Assembly (NCBI RefSeq): GCF_036013975.1
Contig: NZ_CP107904.1
Location: 5,109,001 to 5,173,000 of the forward strand
Length of the DNA: 64,000 nt
Origin: Kitasatospora sp. NBC_00458
Lineage (GTDB): Bacteria > Actinomycetota > Actinomycetes > Streptomycetales > Streptomycetaceae
Direction of reading: 5' to 3'
Numbering within the stretch: the first letter of the stretch is position 1; each line of letters begins with the position of its first letter. Positions 15,605 to 25,712 of this stretch are shown piece after piece. Both the position numbers and the translations under genes were made by a program. The notes beneath the pieces were generated by a model that was not told the origin of the DNA, searched no databases, and saw only the letters and a list, made by a program, of their open reading frames with translations.

Positions 15605-17257
15605 GTGACACCGCCGGCCGCAGCCAGCGCCGCCGCCATCCGTACCGACGAACCGACCACCGACCCCGCCGCGGCGAGCGCCGCGGCCGCCGACACCCGG
15701 GCACCCGCTCCGACGGGCCTGCCGGGCAGCGGCGACGACGACCCCGACGAACGCACCGCGGCGGACGACCCCGCCGCTCACGGCGGCGCCCGCCCGTCGC
15801 CCGCCGCCACCCCGGCGGCGTACCCCGCCCGGTCCCTCCCGGTGACCGCGGCCTCCGCGACCCCCGCCGTCCCGACGGCCGCGGAGCCGGACGCCGCGCC
15901 CTCGAAGGCCGCCCCGGCGGCGGGCACCGACTCGCCGACCGGCGCCCGCTTCACCCGGCCCGGGGGGATGTTCTCCTCCCTGCGCGTGCGCAACTACCGC
16001 TACTACTTCGCGGGCCAGGTGGTGTCCAACACCGGCACCTGGATGCAGCGGATCGCCCAGGACTGGCTCGTGCTCAGCCTCACCGGCAGCCCGCTCGCCG
16101 TCGGCATCACCACCGCCATGCAGTTCCTGCCGATGCTGCTGCTCGGCCTGTTCGGCGGCGTGCTCGCGGACCGGATGCCCAAGCGCCGGCTGCTGATCTA
16201 CACCCAGGGCGCGATGGGCCTGCTGGCCGCCGGCCTCGCCGTGCTGACCGTCGGCGGCGTCGTGACGCCGTACTACGTGTACGTCTTCGCGCTGCTGCTC
16301 GGCCTGGTCACCGTGGTGGACAACCCGACCCGGCAGGCCTTCGTCTCCGAGATGGTCGGCCCGAAGGACCTCGCCAACGCGGTCAGCCTGAACGCCGCCA
16401 ACTTCCAGACCGCCCGGCTGGTCGGCCCCGCCGTGGCGGGCCTGCTGATCGCCGCGGTCGGCAGCGGCTGGGCGTTCGCGGTGAACGCGCTCTCCTTCGC
16501 CGCCGTGATCGGCGGGCTGCTGGCCATGCGGCCGGCCGAACTGCGGCCGACCGCGCCGATCGCCCGCGAGAAGGGGCAGTTGCGCGAGGGCCTGCGGTAC
16601 GTGAAGGAGCGGCCGGAGCTGCTCTTCCCGATGGTGCTGGCCGGGTTCATCGGCACCTTCGGCTTCAACTTCCCGACGCTGCTCTCCGGCTTCGCCTCCG
16701 ACACCTTCCACGTCGGCGCCGGGCAGTACGGCCTGCTGAACACCGCGATGGCGGTCGGCTCGCTGACCGGCGCGCTGATCGCGGCCCGCCGGGGAGCGCC
16801 GAGGCTGCGCCGGCTCGTGGGCGCCGCGCTGGCCTTCGGGCTGCTGGAGGTGGTGGCCGCGTTCGCGCCCGGCTACTGGACCTTCGCCGCGCTGCTCACC
16901 CTGATCGGGGTGTTCGGGCTGAGCTTCAACACCTCGGTCAACGCCGCGCTGCAGCTGGCCACCGAGCCGGCGATGCGGGGCCGGGTGATGGGCCTGCTGG
17001 TGCTGGTCTTCACCGGCGGCACGCCGATCGGCGCGCCGATCGTGGGCTGGGTGACCGCCTCGTACGGGCCCCGGCTCGGCCTGCTGGCCTGCGGACTGGT
17101 CTCCGCGCTGGCGGCCGGTGTGGTCGGCCTGGTGCTGGCCCGCAGCGCCGACCTGCGGCTCCGCTTCGACCTGCACCCGGGGCACGGCGGACGCGTGGTG
17201 GCCTTCGTGCCGCGGACCGCGGCCCCGGCCAGGTCCGAGCTGGCGGCGGCCTGCTGA
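15605..17257 (+). CDS. MFS drug-efflux-type transporter (EntS/DHA3-like) with long disordered N-terminus
   Basis: A protein of 550 residues. The first 120 residues are Ala/Pro/Thr-rich and disordered; the transporter begins at MFSSLRVRNYRYYFAGQVVS and shows about 11-12 hydrophobic segments. GVLADRMPKRRLL is the loop 2-3 signature and DNPTRQAFVSEM fits the EntS/MefA-like DHA3 branch. The GTG at 15605 is chosen because GAGGGGAG lies 6 nt upstream. An ATG at 15569 would add 12 residues. The neighbour MarR gene probably controls it. Confidence 0.85.
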   Translation: MTPPAAASAAAIRTDEPTTDPAAASAAAADTRAPAPTGLPGSGDDDPDERTAADDPAAHGGARPSPAATPAAYPARSLPVTAASATPAVPTAAEPDAAPSKAAPAAGTDSPTGARFTRPGGMFSSLRVRNYRYYFAGQVVSNTGTWMQRIAQDWLVLSLTGSPLAVGITTAMQFLPMLLLGLFGGVLADRMPKRRLLIYTQGAMGLLAAGLAVLTVGGVVTPYYVYVFALLLGLVTVVDNPTRQAFVSEMVGPKDLANAVSLNAANFQTARLVGPAVAGLLIAAVGSGWAFAVNALSFAAVIGGLLAMRPAELRPTAPIAREKGQLREGLRYVKERPELLFPMVLAGFIGTFGFNFPTLLSGFASDTFHVGAGQYGLLNTAMAVGSLTGALIAARRGAPRLRRLVGAALAFGLLEVVAAFAPGYWTFAALLTLIGVFGLSFNTSVNAALQLATEPAMRGRVMGLLVLVFTGGTPIGAPIVGWVTASYGPRLGLLACGLVSALAAGVVGLVLARSADLRLRFDLHPGHGGRVVAFVPRTAAPARSELAAAC

Positions 17258-17345
17258 TGCCGGGGCGGCCCGGAACCCGCGCGGGGTCCGGGCCGCCGGC
17301 GGGTCCGGACCGCCCGCGCGGGTCCGGGCCGGAGGCGGTGCCCGG

Positions 17346-17867
17346 TCAGACCCGGATCGCCAGGATCTGGCCCTGCCAGAGGCCGCCGTCCGGCTGCTCG
17401 ACCTCGAAGTACTCCGTCTCGGTGAAGCCGAGCTCCCGGTACCGGCCGACCAGTCTGCGGTCGCCCCCGGCGTAGCAGTCCACCCGGAGCAGGCCGACGC
17501 CCCGGCGGCGGGTCTCCTCGACCGCGTCGGCGACCAGCGCGGCGCCGATCCCCGAGCCCTTCCGGGCCCGGTCGGTCACCAGGTTGCGGATGTACACCTC
17601 GGGCTCGTCCGCCGCGGTGGCGTAGCCGGGCCGGTCCCCGGAGAGGACGCAGGAGCCGACCGTCCGGCCGTCGTCGGCCACCGCGAGCCGGAGCAGGAAC
17701 GGTTCGGCGGCGTACTTGGCGATGTGCTCGACCCTGGCCGGGGTGGCGCTGAACGGCTCGCTGCCCCACTGCCGGGTCCGGCCCAGGGCGGCCAGCCAGG
17801 CCACCGCGCCGTCGAGCAGGGCGAGGATGTCGGGGATGTCCTCGGGACCCCCGTTGCGGATCTCCAT
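17346..17867 (-). CDS. GNAT family N-acetyltransferase
   Basis: A protein of 173 residues with the GNAT fold: an N-terminal strand-helix (IRNGGPEDIPDILALLDG), EVYIRNLVTDRARKGSGIGA as motif A with the R/Q-x-x-G-x-G/A acetyl-CoA loop, and LLRVDCYAGGDRRLVGRYRELGF split over the later strands (motif B). The ATG at 17867 removes an Arg/Ser-rich extension. The substrate is unknown. It diverges from the thpR gene with 46 bp between. Confidence 0.85.
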   Translation of the reverse strand: MEIRNGGPEDIPDILALLDGAVAWLAALGRTRQWGSEPFSATPARVEHIAKYAAEPFLLRLAVADDGRTVGSCVLSGDRPGYATAADEPEVYIRNLVTDRARKGSGIGAALVADAVEETRRRGVGLLRVDCYAGGDRRLVGRYRELGFTETEYFEVEQPDGGLWQGQILAIRV

Positions 17868-17913
17868 GGAAAACCGTTCTAGCCCAAACCGTCGCGCGCG
17901 GGAAGATGGCCCC

Positions 17914-18501
17914 ATGAGGCTCTTCGTGGCGGTGCTGCCGCCGGTGGCGGCGTTGCAGGGGCTGGTCGACGCGGTGGCGCCGTTGCACGCGCTGCCCGGG
18001 GCGGACCGGCTGCGCTGGACGGCGGTCGAGGGCTGGCACCTCACGCTGGCCTTCCTCGGCGAGGTGCCGGTCGAGCGGCTGCCGGAGCTGGAGGAGGGAC
18101 TGGCCGCGGTGGCCGGGGTGCACTCCGTGCACACGCTGCGGCTGGCCGGCGCCGGACGGTTCGGGGACCGGGTGCTCTGGGCCGGGGCGGAGGGGCAGAC
18201 CTGGGCGCTGCGCCGGCTGGCCGAGGCGGTGAACGACGCCACCGCCGGGACGGTCGGCGAGGTGGACGCGTTCAGCTTCCACCCGCACCTGACCCTGGCC
18301 CGGGCCGGCTCGACGCGCGGGCACCGGCGCGCGGTGCAGCGGGTGGCGGCGGCGGAGCTGGAGGGGCTGGCGCTGGCGCTCGGGGAGTACCGGGGGCCGG
18401 AGTGGGAGGCCGCCGAGCTGCACCTGGTGAAGAGCGAGCACGACGGCGGGTTCGCGCACTACGAGACCGTCCGCTCCTGGCCGCTGGCCCGCTGGAGCTG
18501 A
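17914..18501 (+). CDS. thpR: RNA 2',3'-cyclic phosphodiesterase (2'-5' RNA ligase family)
   Basis: A 2H phosphoesterase of 195 residues. The two catalytic H-x-T motifs are HLTLAFLG (about residue 44) and HPHLTLARA (about residue 128). The start MRLFVAVLPP is typical of ThpR. The enzyme opens 2',3'-cyclic phosphates at RNA ends and can ligate 2'-5' in vitro; its cellular role is unsettled. It is a single-gene unit, convergent with the TetR gene across a CCCCG-rich 75-bp gap. Confidence 0.9.
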   Translation: MRLFVAVLPPVAALQGLVDAVAPLHALPGADRLRWTAVEGWHLTLAFLGEVPVERLPELEEGLAAVAGVHSVHTLRLAGAGRFGDRVLWAGAEGQTWALRRLAEAVNDATAGTVGEVDAFSFHPHLTLARAGSTRGHRRAVQRVAAAELEGLALALGEYRGPEWEAAELHLVKSEHDGGFAHYETVRSWPLARWS

Positions 18502-18576
18502 GGCCGGGCCGCCCCGCCCCGCCCCGCACGGCGCGGTGCCGGGCGGGGCCCGTACGGCCGGGCGGTGCCCGGTCCG

Positions 18577-19242
18577 TCAGGGCCACACCCGCATGGCGTC
18601 CGCGGCGACGCGTTCCAGTTCGGCCCGGGTCGCACCGTCGCGGGCCCGCTGCGACATGCCCTGGACGACGGTCGCGGTGAACCGGGCCAGCGCCGCGGGG
18701 TCGGTCCCGGCCGGCTCGTGCCCGGCGGCGACGTCGGCGCGGATCAGTGACTCCAGGGCGCGGACGTTGGCGTTGCGCAGGGCCCGGACGGTCTCGGCCA
18801 CCTCGGGCGAGGTGCAGTTGACGGTGGAGCTGATCAGCAGGCAGCCCCACGGGTGGTCGGGGTCGGTGGCCTGGGCGGCGGCCTCGCGCAGCATCCGGGC
18901 CACCCCGGCCCGGGCGGTGGGCTCCTCGGCGAGCGCGCGCGCGGAGTAGGCGCCGTGGCTCTCGCGGTAGCGGGCGACCACCTCGTCGAAGAGCGCGCGC
19001 TTGTCGCCGAAGGCCGCGTAGAGGCTCGGCGGGCGGATGCCCATGGCGCCGGTGAGGTCGGCGACCGAGGTCGCCTCGTAGCCGCGTTCCCAGAACAGCC
19101 GGAGCGCCTGCTCCAGGGCGGCCTCGCGGTCGAAGGAGCGGGGCCGGCCGCGCTGCGCGGTGCCCGCGCCGCCCCTGCCGGCCGCGTCCTTCGCGCCCTT
19201 CGCGTCCTTCGTGCCGGTCCGCGGGCTGCTCGTCGTCGCCAT
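18577..19242 (-). CDS. TetR family transcriptional regulator
   Basis: A protein of 221 residues with a disordered basic N-terminus of about 35 residues, then the TetR helix-turn-helix: [52 protein letters not shown]. The C-terminal ligand domain contains [13 protein letters not shown] and fits the AcrR/YcdC-like group with a TetR_C_16-type end. It diverges from the SDR oxidoreductase gene, which it probably represses through the sites at 19255-19305. Confidence 0.9.
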   Translation of the reverse strand: MATTSSPRTGTKDAKGAKDAAGRGGAGTAQRGRPRSFDREAALEQALRLFWERGYEATSVADLTGAMGIRPPSLYAAFGDKRALFDEVVARYRESHGAYSARALAEEPTARAGVARMLREAAAQATDPDHPWGCLLISSTVNCTSPEVAETVRALRNANVRALESLIRADVAAGHEPAGTDPAALARFTATVVQGMSQRARDGATRAELERVAADAMRVWP

Positions 19243-19254
19243 GGGCAGATTCTA

Positions 19255-19305
19255 TATCGACCACTACACAACGCGTGCTACGGTTCCTTTCATTAGCGAC
19301 CGCTA
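19255..19305. promoter_or_regulatory. Two related 12-bp palindromic sites between TetR and SDR genes
   Basis: TAGCGACCGCTA (19294-19305) is a perfect 5-2-5 palindrome. TATCGACCACTA (19255-19266) is the same sequence with two changes, 39 bp away. Both lie in a short AT-richer gap between divergent start codons, as expected for TetR operators. Confidence 0.6.
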
Positions 19306-19325
19306 CAGAAATTGGGGGCGTATCC

Positions 19326-20135
19326 ATGGGTTCGTCGACGGGCAGGCTGGCGGGGAAGACGGCGCTGGTCACGGGTGGCAGCCGGGGGATCGGGCGGGGC
19401 ATCGCCGAGCGCCTGGGGCGGGACGGCGCACTGGTCGCCGTCCACTACGGACGGAACGCGGCGGCGGCCGAGGAGGTCGTCGAGACGATCGAGCACGCCG
19501 GCGGCCGGGCCTTCGCGATCGGTGCCGAGCTGGGCGTCCCGGGGGGCGCCGAGGCGCTCTGGGCCGCCTTCGACGCGGGGCTGGTCCGGCACTGGCAGGC
19601 CGGGCCGGAGCCGGCCGCGGGGGAGGAGCCGGGGGAGCTGGACATCCTGGTCAACAACGCCGGGACCGGCGCGTACGGGCGGATCCACGAGGTGACCGGG
19701 GCCGACTTCGACAAGGTCTTCGCGGTCAACGCGCGGGCGCCGTTCTTCGTCGTCCAGCAGGGCCTCGGCCGGCTCCGCGACGGCGGCCGGATCGTCAACG
19801 TCTCCTCCGGCGTCACCCGGGTGGCGTTCCCGACGGCGGTCGCCTACGCGATGACCAAGGGGGCGCTGAACACCCTGACGCTCACCCTCGCCGAGGAGCT
19901 GGGCCCGCGCGGGATCACCGTCAACGCGGTGCTGCCGGGCGTGGTGGACACCGACATCAACCCCTGGCTGGACGATCCGCGGGCGCGCGCCGGGGCCGCC
20001 GCCTACTCGGTCTTCGACCGGATCGGCGAGGCGGCCGACGTCGCGGACATCGTCTCGTTCCTGGCCTCCGACGACGCCCGCTGGGTCACCGGCCAGAACC
20101 TGGACGCGAGCGGCGGGTCCAACCTCGGCGTCTGA
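19326..20135 (+). CDS. SDR family oxidoreductase
   Basis: A classical short-chain dehydrogenase/reductase of 269 residues: the cofactor loop VTGGSRGIGRG near residue 14, NNAG near 106, Ser in VNVSSGV and the catalytic YAMTKGA (Y-x3-K), then a C-terminal DASGGSNLGV end. HYGRNAAAAEEV suggests NADP(H) preference, with an Arg after the second strand. The substrate is not known. An insertion rich in Pro/Glu (about residues 88-101) lengthens the region before NNAG. It is regulated, probably, by the divergent TetR protein. Confidence 0.9.
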   Translation: MGSSTGRLAGKTALVTGGSRGIGRGIAERLGRDGALVAVHYGRNAAAAEEVVETIEHAGGRAFAIGAELGVPGGAEALWAAFDAGLVRHWQAGPEPAAGEEPGELDILVNNAGTGAYGRIHEVTGADFDKVFAVNARAPFFVVQQGLGRLRDGGRIVNVSSGVTRVAFPTAVAYAMTKGALNTLTLTLAEELGPRGITVNAVLPGVVDTDINPWLDDPRARAGAAAYSVFDRIGEAADVADIVSFLASDDARWVTGQNLDASGGSNLGV

Positions 20136-20167
20136 CCGGTGGCGGGCCGGGGGTACGCTCGTTGACC

Positions 20168-20257
20168 GTGGATCCCAAGACTCGTATGCGTATCGTGACC
20201 GGAGCCCTGGTGCTGCTGCTGGTCGTCGTGCTGGTCAGCTCACTGGTCGGCCGGTAG
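20168..20257 (+). CDS. Small single-span membrane protein (29 aa)
   Basis: A GTG start; the protein is a short basic head (DPKTRMRI) followed by a single hydrophobic helix of about 18 residues and the end SLVGR. Short proteins of this shape and place, between an oxidoreductase or regulator gene and serC, recur in Streptomyces (recollection). The function is unknown. The strong hairpin just downstream supports it as a transcribed unit. Confidence 0.6.
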   Translation: MDPKTRMRIVTGALVLLLVVVLVSSLVGR

Positions 20258-20275
20258 CGTCCCCGGCGAACGAAG

Positions 20276-20303
20276 AGGGCCACCGCCCGGAGGCGGTGGC
20301 CCT
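20276..20303. terminator. Bidirectional hairpin terminator
   Basis: A perfect 12-bp stem, AGGGCCACCGCC (20276-20287) with GGCGGTGGCCCT (20292-20303), and a 4-nt loop, between the small membrane protein gene and the convergent serC gene. Confidence 0.85.
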
Positions 20304-20323
20304 TCGTCCGTCGTGCCGGTCGG

Positions 20324-22712
<2,389 letters not shown>

Positions 22713-23036
22713 GGCACGGCTCCTTCAGTTCTGCGATCGGCGGGCCTCCGTGGTGGGGAGGCACACCAGTGACCGAATGGTGGTTGGCACTCGGTGCCAG
22801 GGTGACAGGCACGGGGTGCATTGCGCCATACACCACCGTGGTGATGTTTCCCGTGGGCCCGCTTGACTTTTCGCCCGGGGGCCGGTCGTGCCCGGCGAAT
22901 CTCCGGAACCAAGCCCCAGGTTCCGGACAAATCACCGTACGACGGGCGGCCAGGCGGTGGCGAGTCACCTTATCTCCCACCGGGGTTTGTCCGGAGGTAG
23001 CGGTGCCGGTTGCTTGTCGTACGGGATGATGTTGAC
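22713..23036. other. Intergenic region between citrate synthase and pdxH genes, with palindromes
   Basis: A 324-bp stretch without a gene. It contains TGGCAC-TCG-GTGCCA (22785-22799), a perfect 6-3-6 palindrome, and CACCAC-C-GTGGTG (22831-22843). Both are candidates for a regulator controlling the divergent genes. The left palindrome lies about 73 bp upstream of the citrate synthase start, a plausible operator or activator position. Confidence 0.45.
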
Positions 23037-23762
23037 GTGCAGACCCCGGACCGCGCCCAGTCGACGCCCCTGACCCCCGTCACCCGGATCCTGGCCGACG
23101 AGGCCCGCCCCGGACCGGACCTCACCGTGATGCGCAAGCACTACGCGCACGAGGGACTGGTCGAGGACGGACTCGCCGCCGAACCGGTCGCCCAGTTCAC
23201 CCGGTGGTTCCACGACGCGGACGGGGCCGGGGTGGTGGAACCCAACGCGATGGTGCTCTCCACCGCCGACGCCGCGGGGCGGCCCAGCTCGCGGACCGTC
23301 CTGCTCAAGGGGTTCGACGCCCGCGGCTTCGTCTTCTTCACCAACTACGGCTCGCGCAAGGGCACCGAGCTGGCCGCCAACCCGCACGCGGCGCTGCTCT
23401 TCCCGTGGATCGCGCTGGCCCGCCAGGTGATCGTCCAGGGCCGGGTGGAGAAGGTCGGCCGGGACGAGACCGCCGCCTACTTCCGGACCCGCCCGCACGG
23501 TTCCCAGCTCGGCGCCTGGGCCAGCGAGCAGTCCAGCCCGGTCGCCTCCCGCGAGGTGCTGGAGCAGCGCTACGCCGAGCTGGAGCGGCGCTACCCGGAG
23601 GGCGAGGGGGTGCCGGTGCCGCCGTTCTGGGGCGGGTACCGGGTGGTGCCGGAGAGCGTCGAGTTCTGGCAGGGCCGGGAGAACCGGCTGCACGACCGGC
23701 TGCGCTACCTGGCAGACCCGGCCGCGCCGACCGGCTGGCGGGTGGAGCGGCTCTGCCCGTGA
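23037..23762 (+). CDS. pdxH: Pyridoxamine 5'-phosphate oxidase
   Basis: An FMN-dependent enzyme of 241 residues that oxidises PNP/PMP to pyridoxal 5'-phosphate. Typical blocks are [51 protein letters not shown] and the C-terminal [14 protein letters not shown]. The GTG at 23037 gives the usual N-terminus (Q-T-P-D) for the group. No ribosome-binding site is seen, so the start is moderately sure. It neighbours citrate synthase, as in other streptomycetes. The accessory Fxs island begins just downstream. Confidence 0.93.
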   Translation: MQTPDRAQSTPLTPVTRILADEARPGPDLTVMRKHYAHEGLVEDGLAAEPVAQFTRWFHDADGAGVVEPNAMVLSTADAAGRPSSRTVLLKGFDARGFVFFTNYGSRKGTELAANPHAALLFPWIALARQVIVQGRVEKVGRDETAAYFRTRPHGSQLGAWASEQSSPVASREVLEQRYAELERRYPEGEGVPVPPFWGGYRVVPESVEFWQGRENRLHDRLRYLADPAAPTGWRVERLCP

Positions 23763-23888
23763 ACGGCCGGGCGCGGCGCCGCCGCGGAGCTGATGGGGCG
23801 TCAAGATCAGGTGTAGGATGCGCGTCGCAGGCCGGGGCCCCGGCCCCGGCCGTCGGCCCCTGGGCCGAGACGATCGAGTGAGGGACTG

Positions 23889-24074
23889 ATGGGCGTCAGC
23901 GGCGCGGAAACCGCCTCCGGGCTCGGCTCCGACCTGGTGGACGTCACCGCCCTGCCGCTCGGCGAGCTCGACGCGCTGCCCGACACCGTGCTCGGCGAAC
24001 TCCTGCGCCGGGTCGTCGCGGACGCCCTCGCCCCCGGGGCCGAACCGTTCGCGGCCTTCCAGTCCGCGCTCTAG
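23889..24074 (+). CDS. fxsA: FxSxx-COOH precursor peptide FxsA, copy 1
   Basis: A peptide of 61 residues ending in F-Q-S-A-L, which fits the FxSxx-COOH signature (Phe-x-Ser followed by two residues and the stop). The leader has the amphipathic pattern VTALPLGELDALPDTVLGEL and LLRRVVADAL seen in this family. It would be modified at the C-terminal core by an FxsB radical SAM enzyme; related rSAM enzymes (Xye, Grr, Fxs groups) form three-residue cyclophanes. A GAGGGAC site lies 4 nt upstream. TAGGAT at 23814-23819 is a possible -10. FxsC1 follows 261 bp later. Confidence 0.85.
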   Translation: MGVSGAETASGLGSDLVDVTALPLGELDALPDTVLGELLRRVVADALAPGAEPFAAFQSAL

Positions 24075-24120
24075 GACCCCTCCTCCGGAGCCTGCCGCCA
24101 CCGCCGTCCCGGTGCGGTCG

Positions 24121-24153
24121 CCCCTGGTCCGTCCCTGGTCCGTCCCTGGTTCG
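24121..24153 (+). repeat. Short tandem repeat, CCCTGGTCCGT x 3
   Basis: Three adjacent 11-bp units in the gap between fxsA copy 1 and fxsC copy 1, the last imperfect. TATGAC (24291-24296) lies 40 nt before the fxsC start and may be a -10. Confidence 0.55.
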
Positions 24154-24335
24154 GTGCTGCTCCGGCACTGCTCCGCCGGAGTCGTGCCCGCCGTTCTGCA
24201 CCACGGCCCGCCCCGCGCGGTAGCCTCCCCGCATGCGGCCGGGTTCGCCAACTCCCCGGCGCGACCGGTGGAGTTCGGGACAAGCTTGGGTATGACAGCA
24301 GCGCAGGCGCGGCACAGTCAGGCCCGGGGGGTGCA

Positions 24336-25712
24336 ATGCGGCCGTACTTCTTCTTCAGCTACGCGCGTCGCGACTACGAGGCGGAGGACGCCTTCGTCGA
24401 CCAGTTCTTCAACGACCTGAGGGACGAACTCGGCCTGATCGAACCCTCCGCCGGCGCCGACGAGATCGCCTACCGGGACACCGAACGGCTCCGCCTCGGC
24501 GACAACTGGGAGCAGCAGCTGGCCCGGATGCTGGCCCGCTGCCGCACCATGGTGGCGCTCTACTCCCCGGCCTACTTCGCCAGCCTCTATTGCGGCAAGG
24601 AGTGGACGGCCTTCCGCGGCCGGGTCCGCCGGCACGAGGAGCTGGCCGGCGACGTCGTCCCGGCGCTCATCCCGGTGCTCTGGGAGTCCCTGCCCGACGC
24701 GCTGCCCGACGAGGTCCTGAAGATCCAGTACGTCCAGCAGGGCATGGGCGAGACCTACGTCCGCTCCGGCCTGCGCGACCTGCTGCGCACCGACCCGCTC
24801 GGCGCCGAGTACCGGCAGGTCGTCCGGGTGGTCGCCGAACGGGTCCGGGACGCCGCCGGCCGCCGGCTCACCGAACTGCCCGACTTCGACCTCGGCGCCG
24901 TCCGCGGCTACTTCCCGGTGGCGCCCCCGGTGCGCTCCGCCCCCACGGCCGGGATGGTCCGGCTCTTCGTCGCGGCCGGGCGGGCCTCCGACCCGCCGCC
25001 CGCCCGGAGCGCGGACCGGGAGCCCGGCGACGCCGCCGCCGACCGGGACGGGCCCGTCCGCCGGGGCGGCTGGTACGGCGCCAAGCCCTGGCACTGGGCC
25101 CCGTACCACCCGCCGACCCACCCGTCCCTGGTGGTCCGCGCGCAGCAGGTGATCACCGCGGCCGGGCACACCACCACGCTGGAGGAGGTCGCCCCGGGCC
25201 TCGGCGACCGCCTCGACCAGGCCCGCGAGGACAACCAGGTGAGCGTGCTGCTGGTGGACCCGTGGGTGGCCGGCAGCGACGCCTACCGGACGGCGCTGCG
25301 CGAGTACGACGAGCAGAACCACCCGGTCACCGGAGTGGTGGTGCCGGTCGGCAGCGGCGACCCGGCCGCCGGGCCGGAGCGCGACGCGCTCTGGTCCGGC
25401 GTGCGCGGCGTGTTCCGCCGGAGCTGGCTGCGCCGGAGCGATCCGGAGCAGTTGTTCCGCGTCGCGGTGCCCCGGGAGAGCTTCGACAACCAGCTCACCA
25501 TCATGGTGACGGTCGCTCAGAACAAGCTCATGGACGACAACTTCGATTGGGGGGACGATGGCGAGGGTGCCGTCTTCGGCCTCGGTCCGGGCGGCGCGGA
25601 GGCCGGTCCGGCGATGCCCGGGCTGGCCGTTCCGGCGTGGCCACCGGGCCCTCGCCGCAGCCCGGACGGCGCGGCAGTGCCGCTGAAGGGGGAGCACGAC
25701 GATGTTCGCTGA
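24336..25712 (+). CDS. fxsC: TIR-like protein FxsC, copy 1
   Basis: A protein of 458 residues. Residues 1-185 form a TIR-like domain: PYFFFSYARRD at the start, and SLYCGKEWTAF where Glu89 falls in the C-x-x-E position used as the catalytic glutamate of TIR NADases. Residues about 208-400 are a second, FxsC-specific domain (WHWAPYHPPTHPSLVVRAQQ) and the rest is a disordered Gly/Pro tail. The gene overlaps fxsT by 11 bp, so they are translated together. Whether it consumes NAD is not known; the FxsC family has no described activity that I know of. Confidence 0.85.
   Translation: MRPYFFFSYARRDYEAEDAFVDQFFNDLRDELGLIEPSAGADEIAYRDTERLRLGDNWEQQLARMLARCRTMVALYSPAYFASLYCGKEWTAFRGRVRRHEELAGDVVPALIPVLWESLPDALPDEVLKIQYVQQGMGETYVRSGLRDLLRTDPLGAEYRQVVRVVAERVRDAAGRRLTELPDFDLGAVRGYFPVAPPVRSAPTAGMVRLFVAAGRASDPPPARSADREPGDAAADRDGPVRRGGWYGAKPWHWAPYHPPTHPSLVVRAQQVITAAGHTTTLEEVAPGLGDRLDQAREDNQVSVLLVDPWVAGSDAYRTALREYDEQNHPVTGVVVPVGSGDPAAGPERDALWSGVRGVFRRSWLRRSDPEQLFRVAVPRESFDNQLTIMVTVAQNKLMDDNFDWGDDGEGAVFGLGPGGAEAGPAMPGLAVPAWPPGPRRSPDGAAVPLKGEHDDVR

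Noticed and set aside
18505-18550. CCCCG tandem run between thpR and the TetR gene as a terminator
   Set aside because: Low complexity; several weak hairpins are possible and none is convincing.
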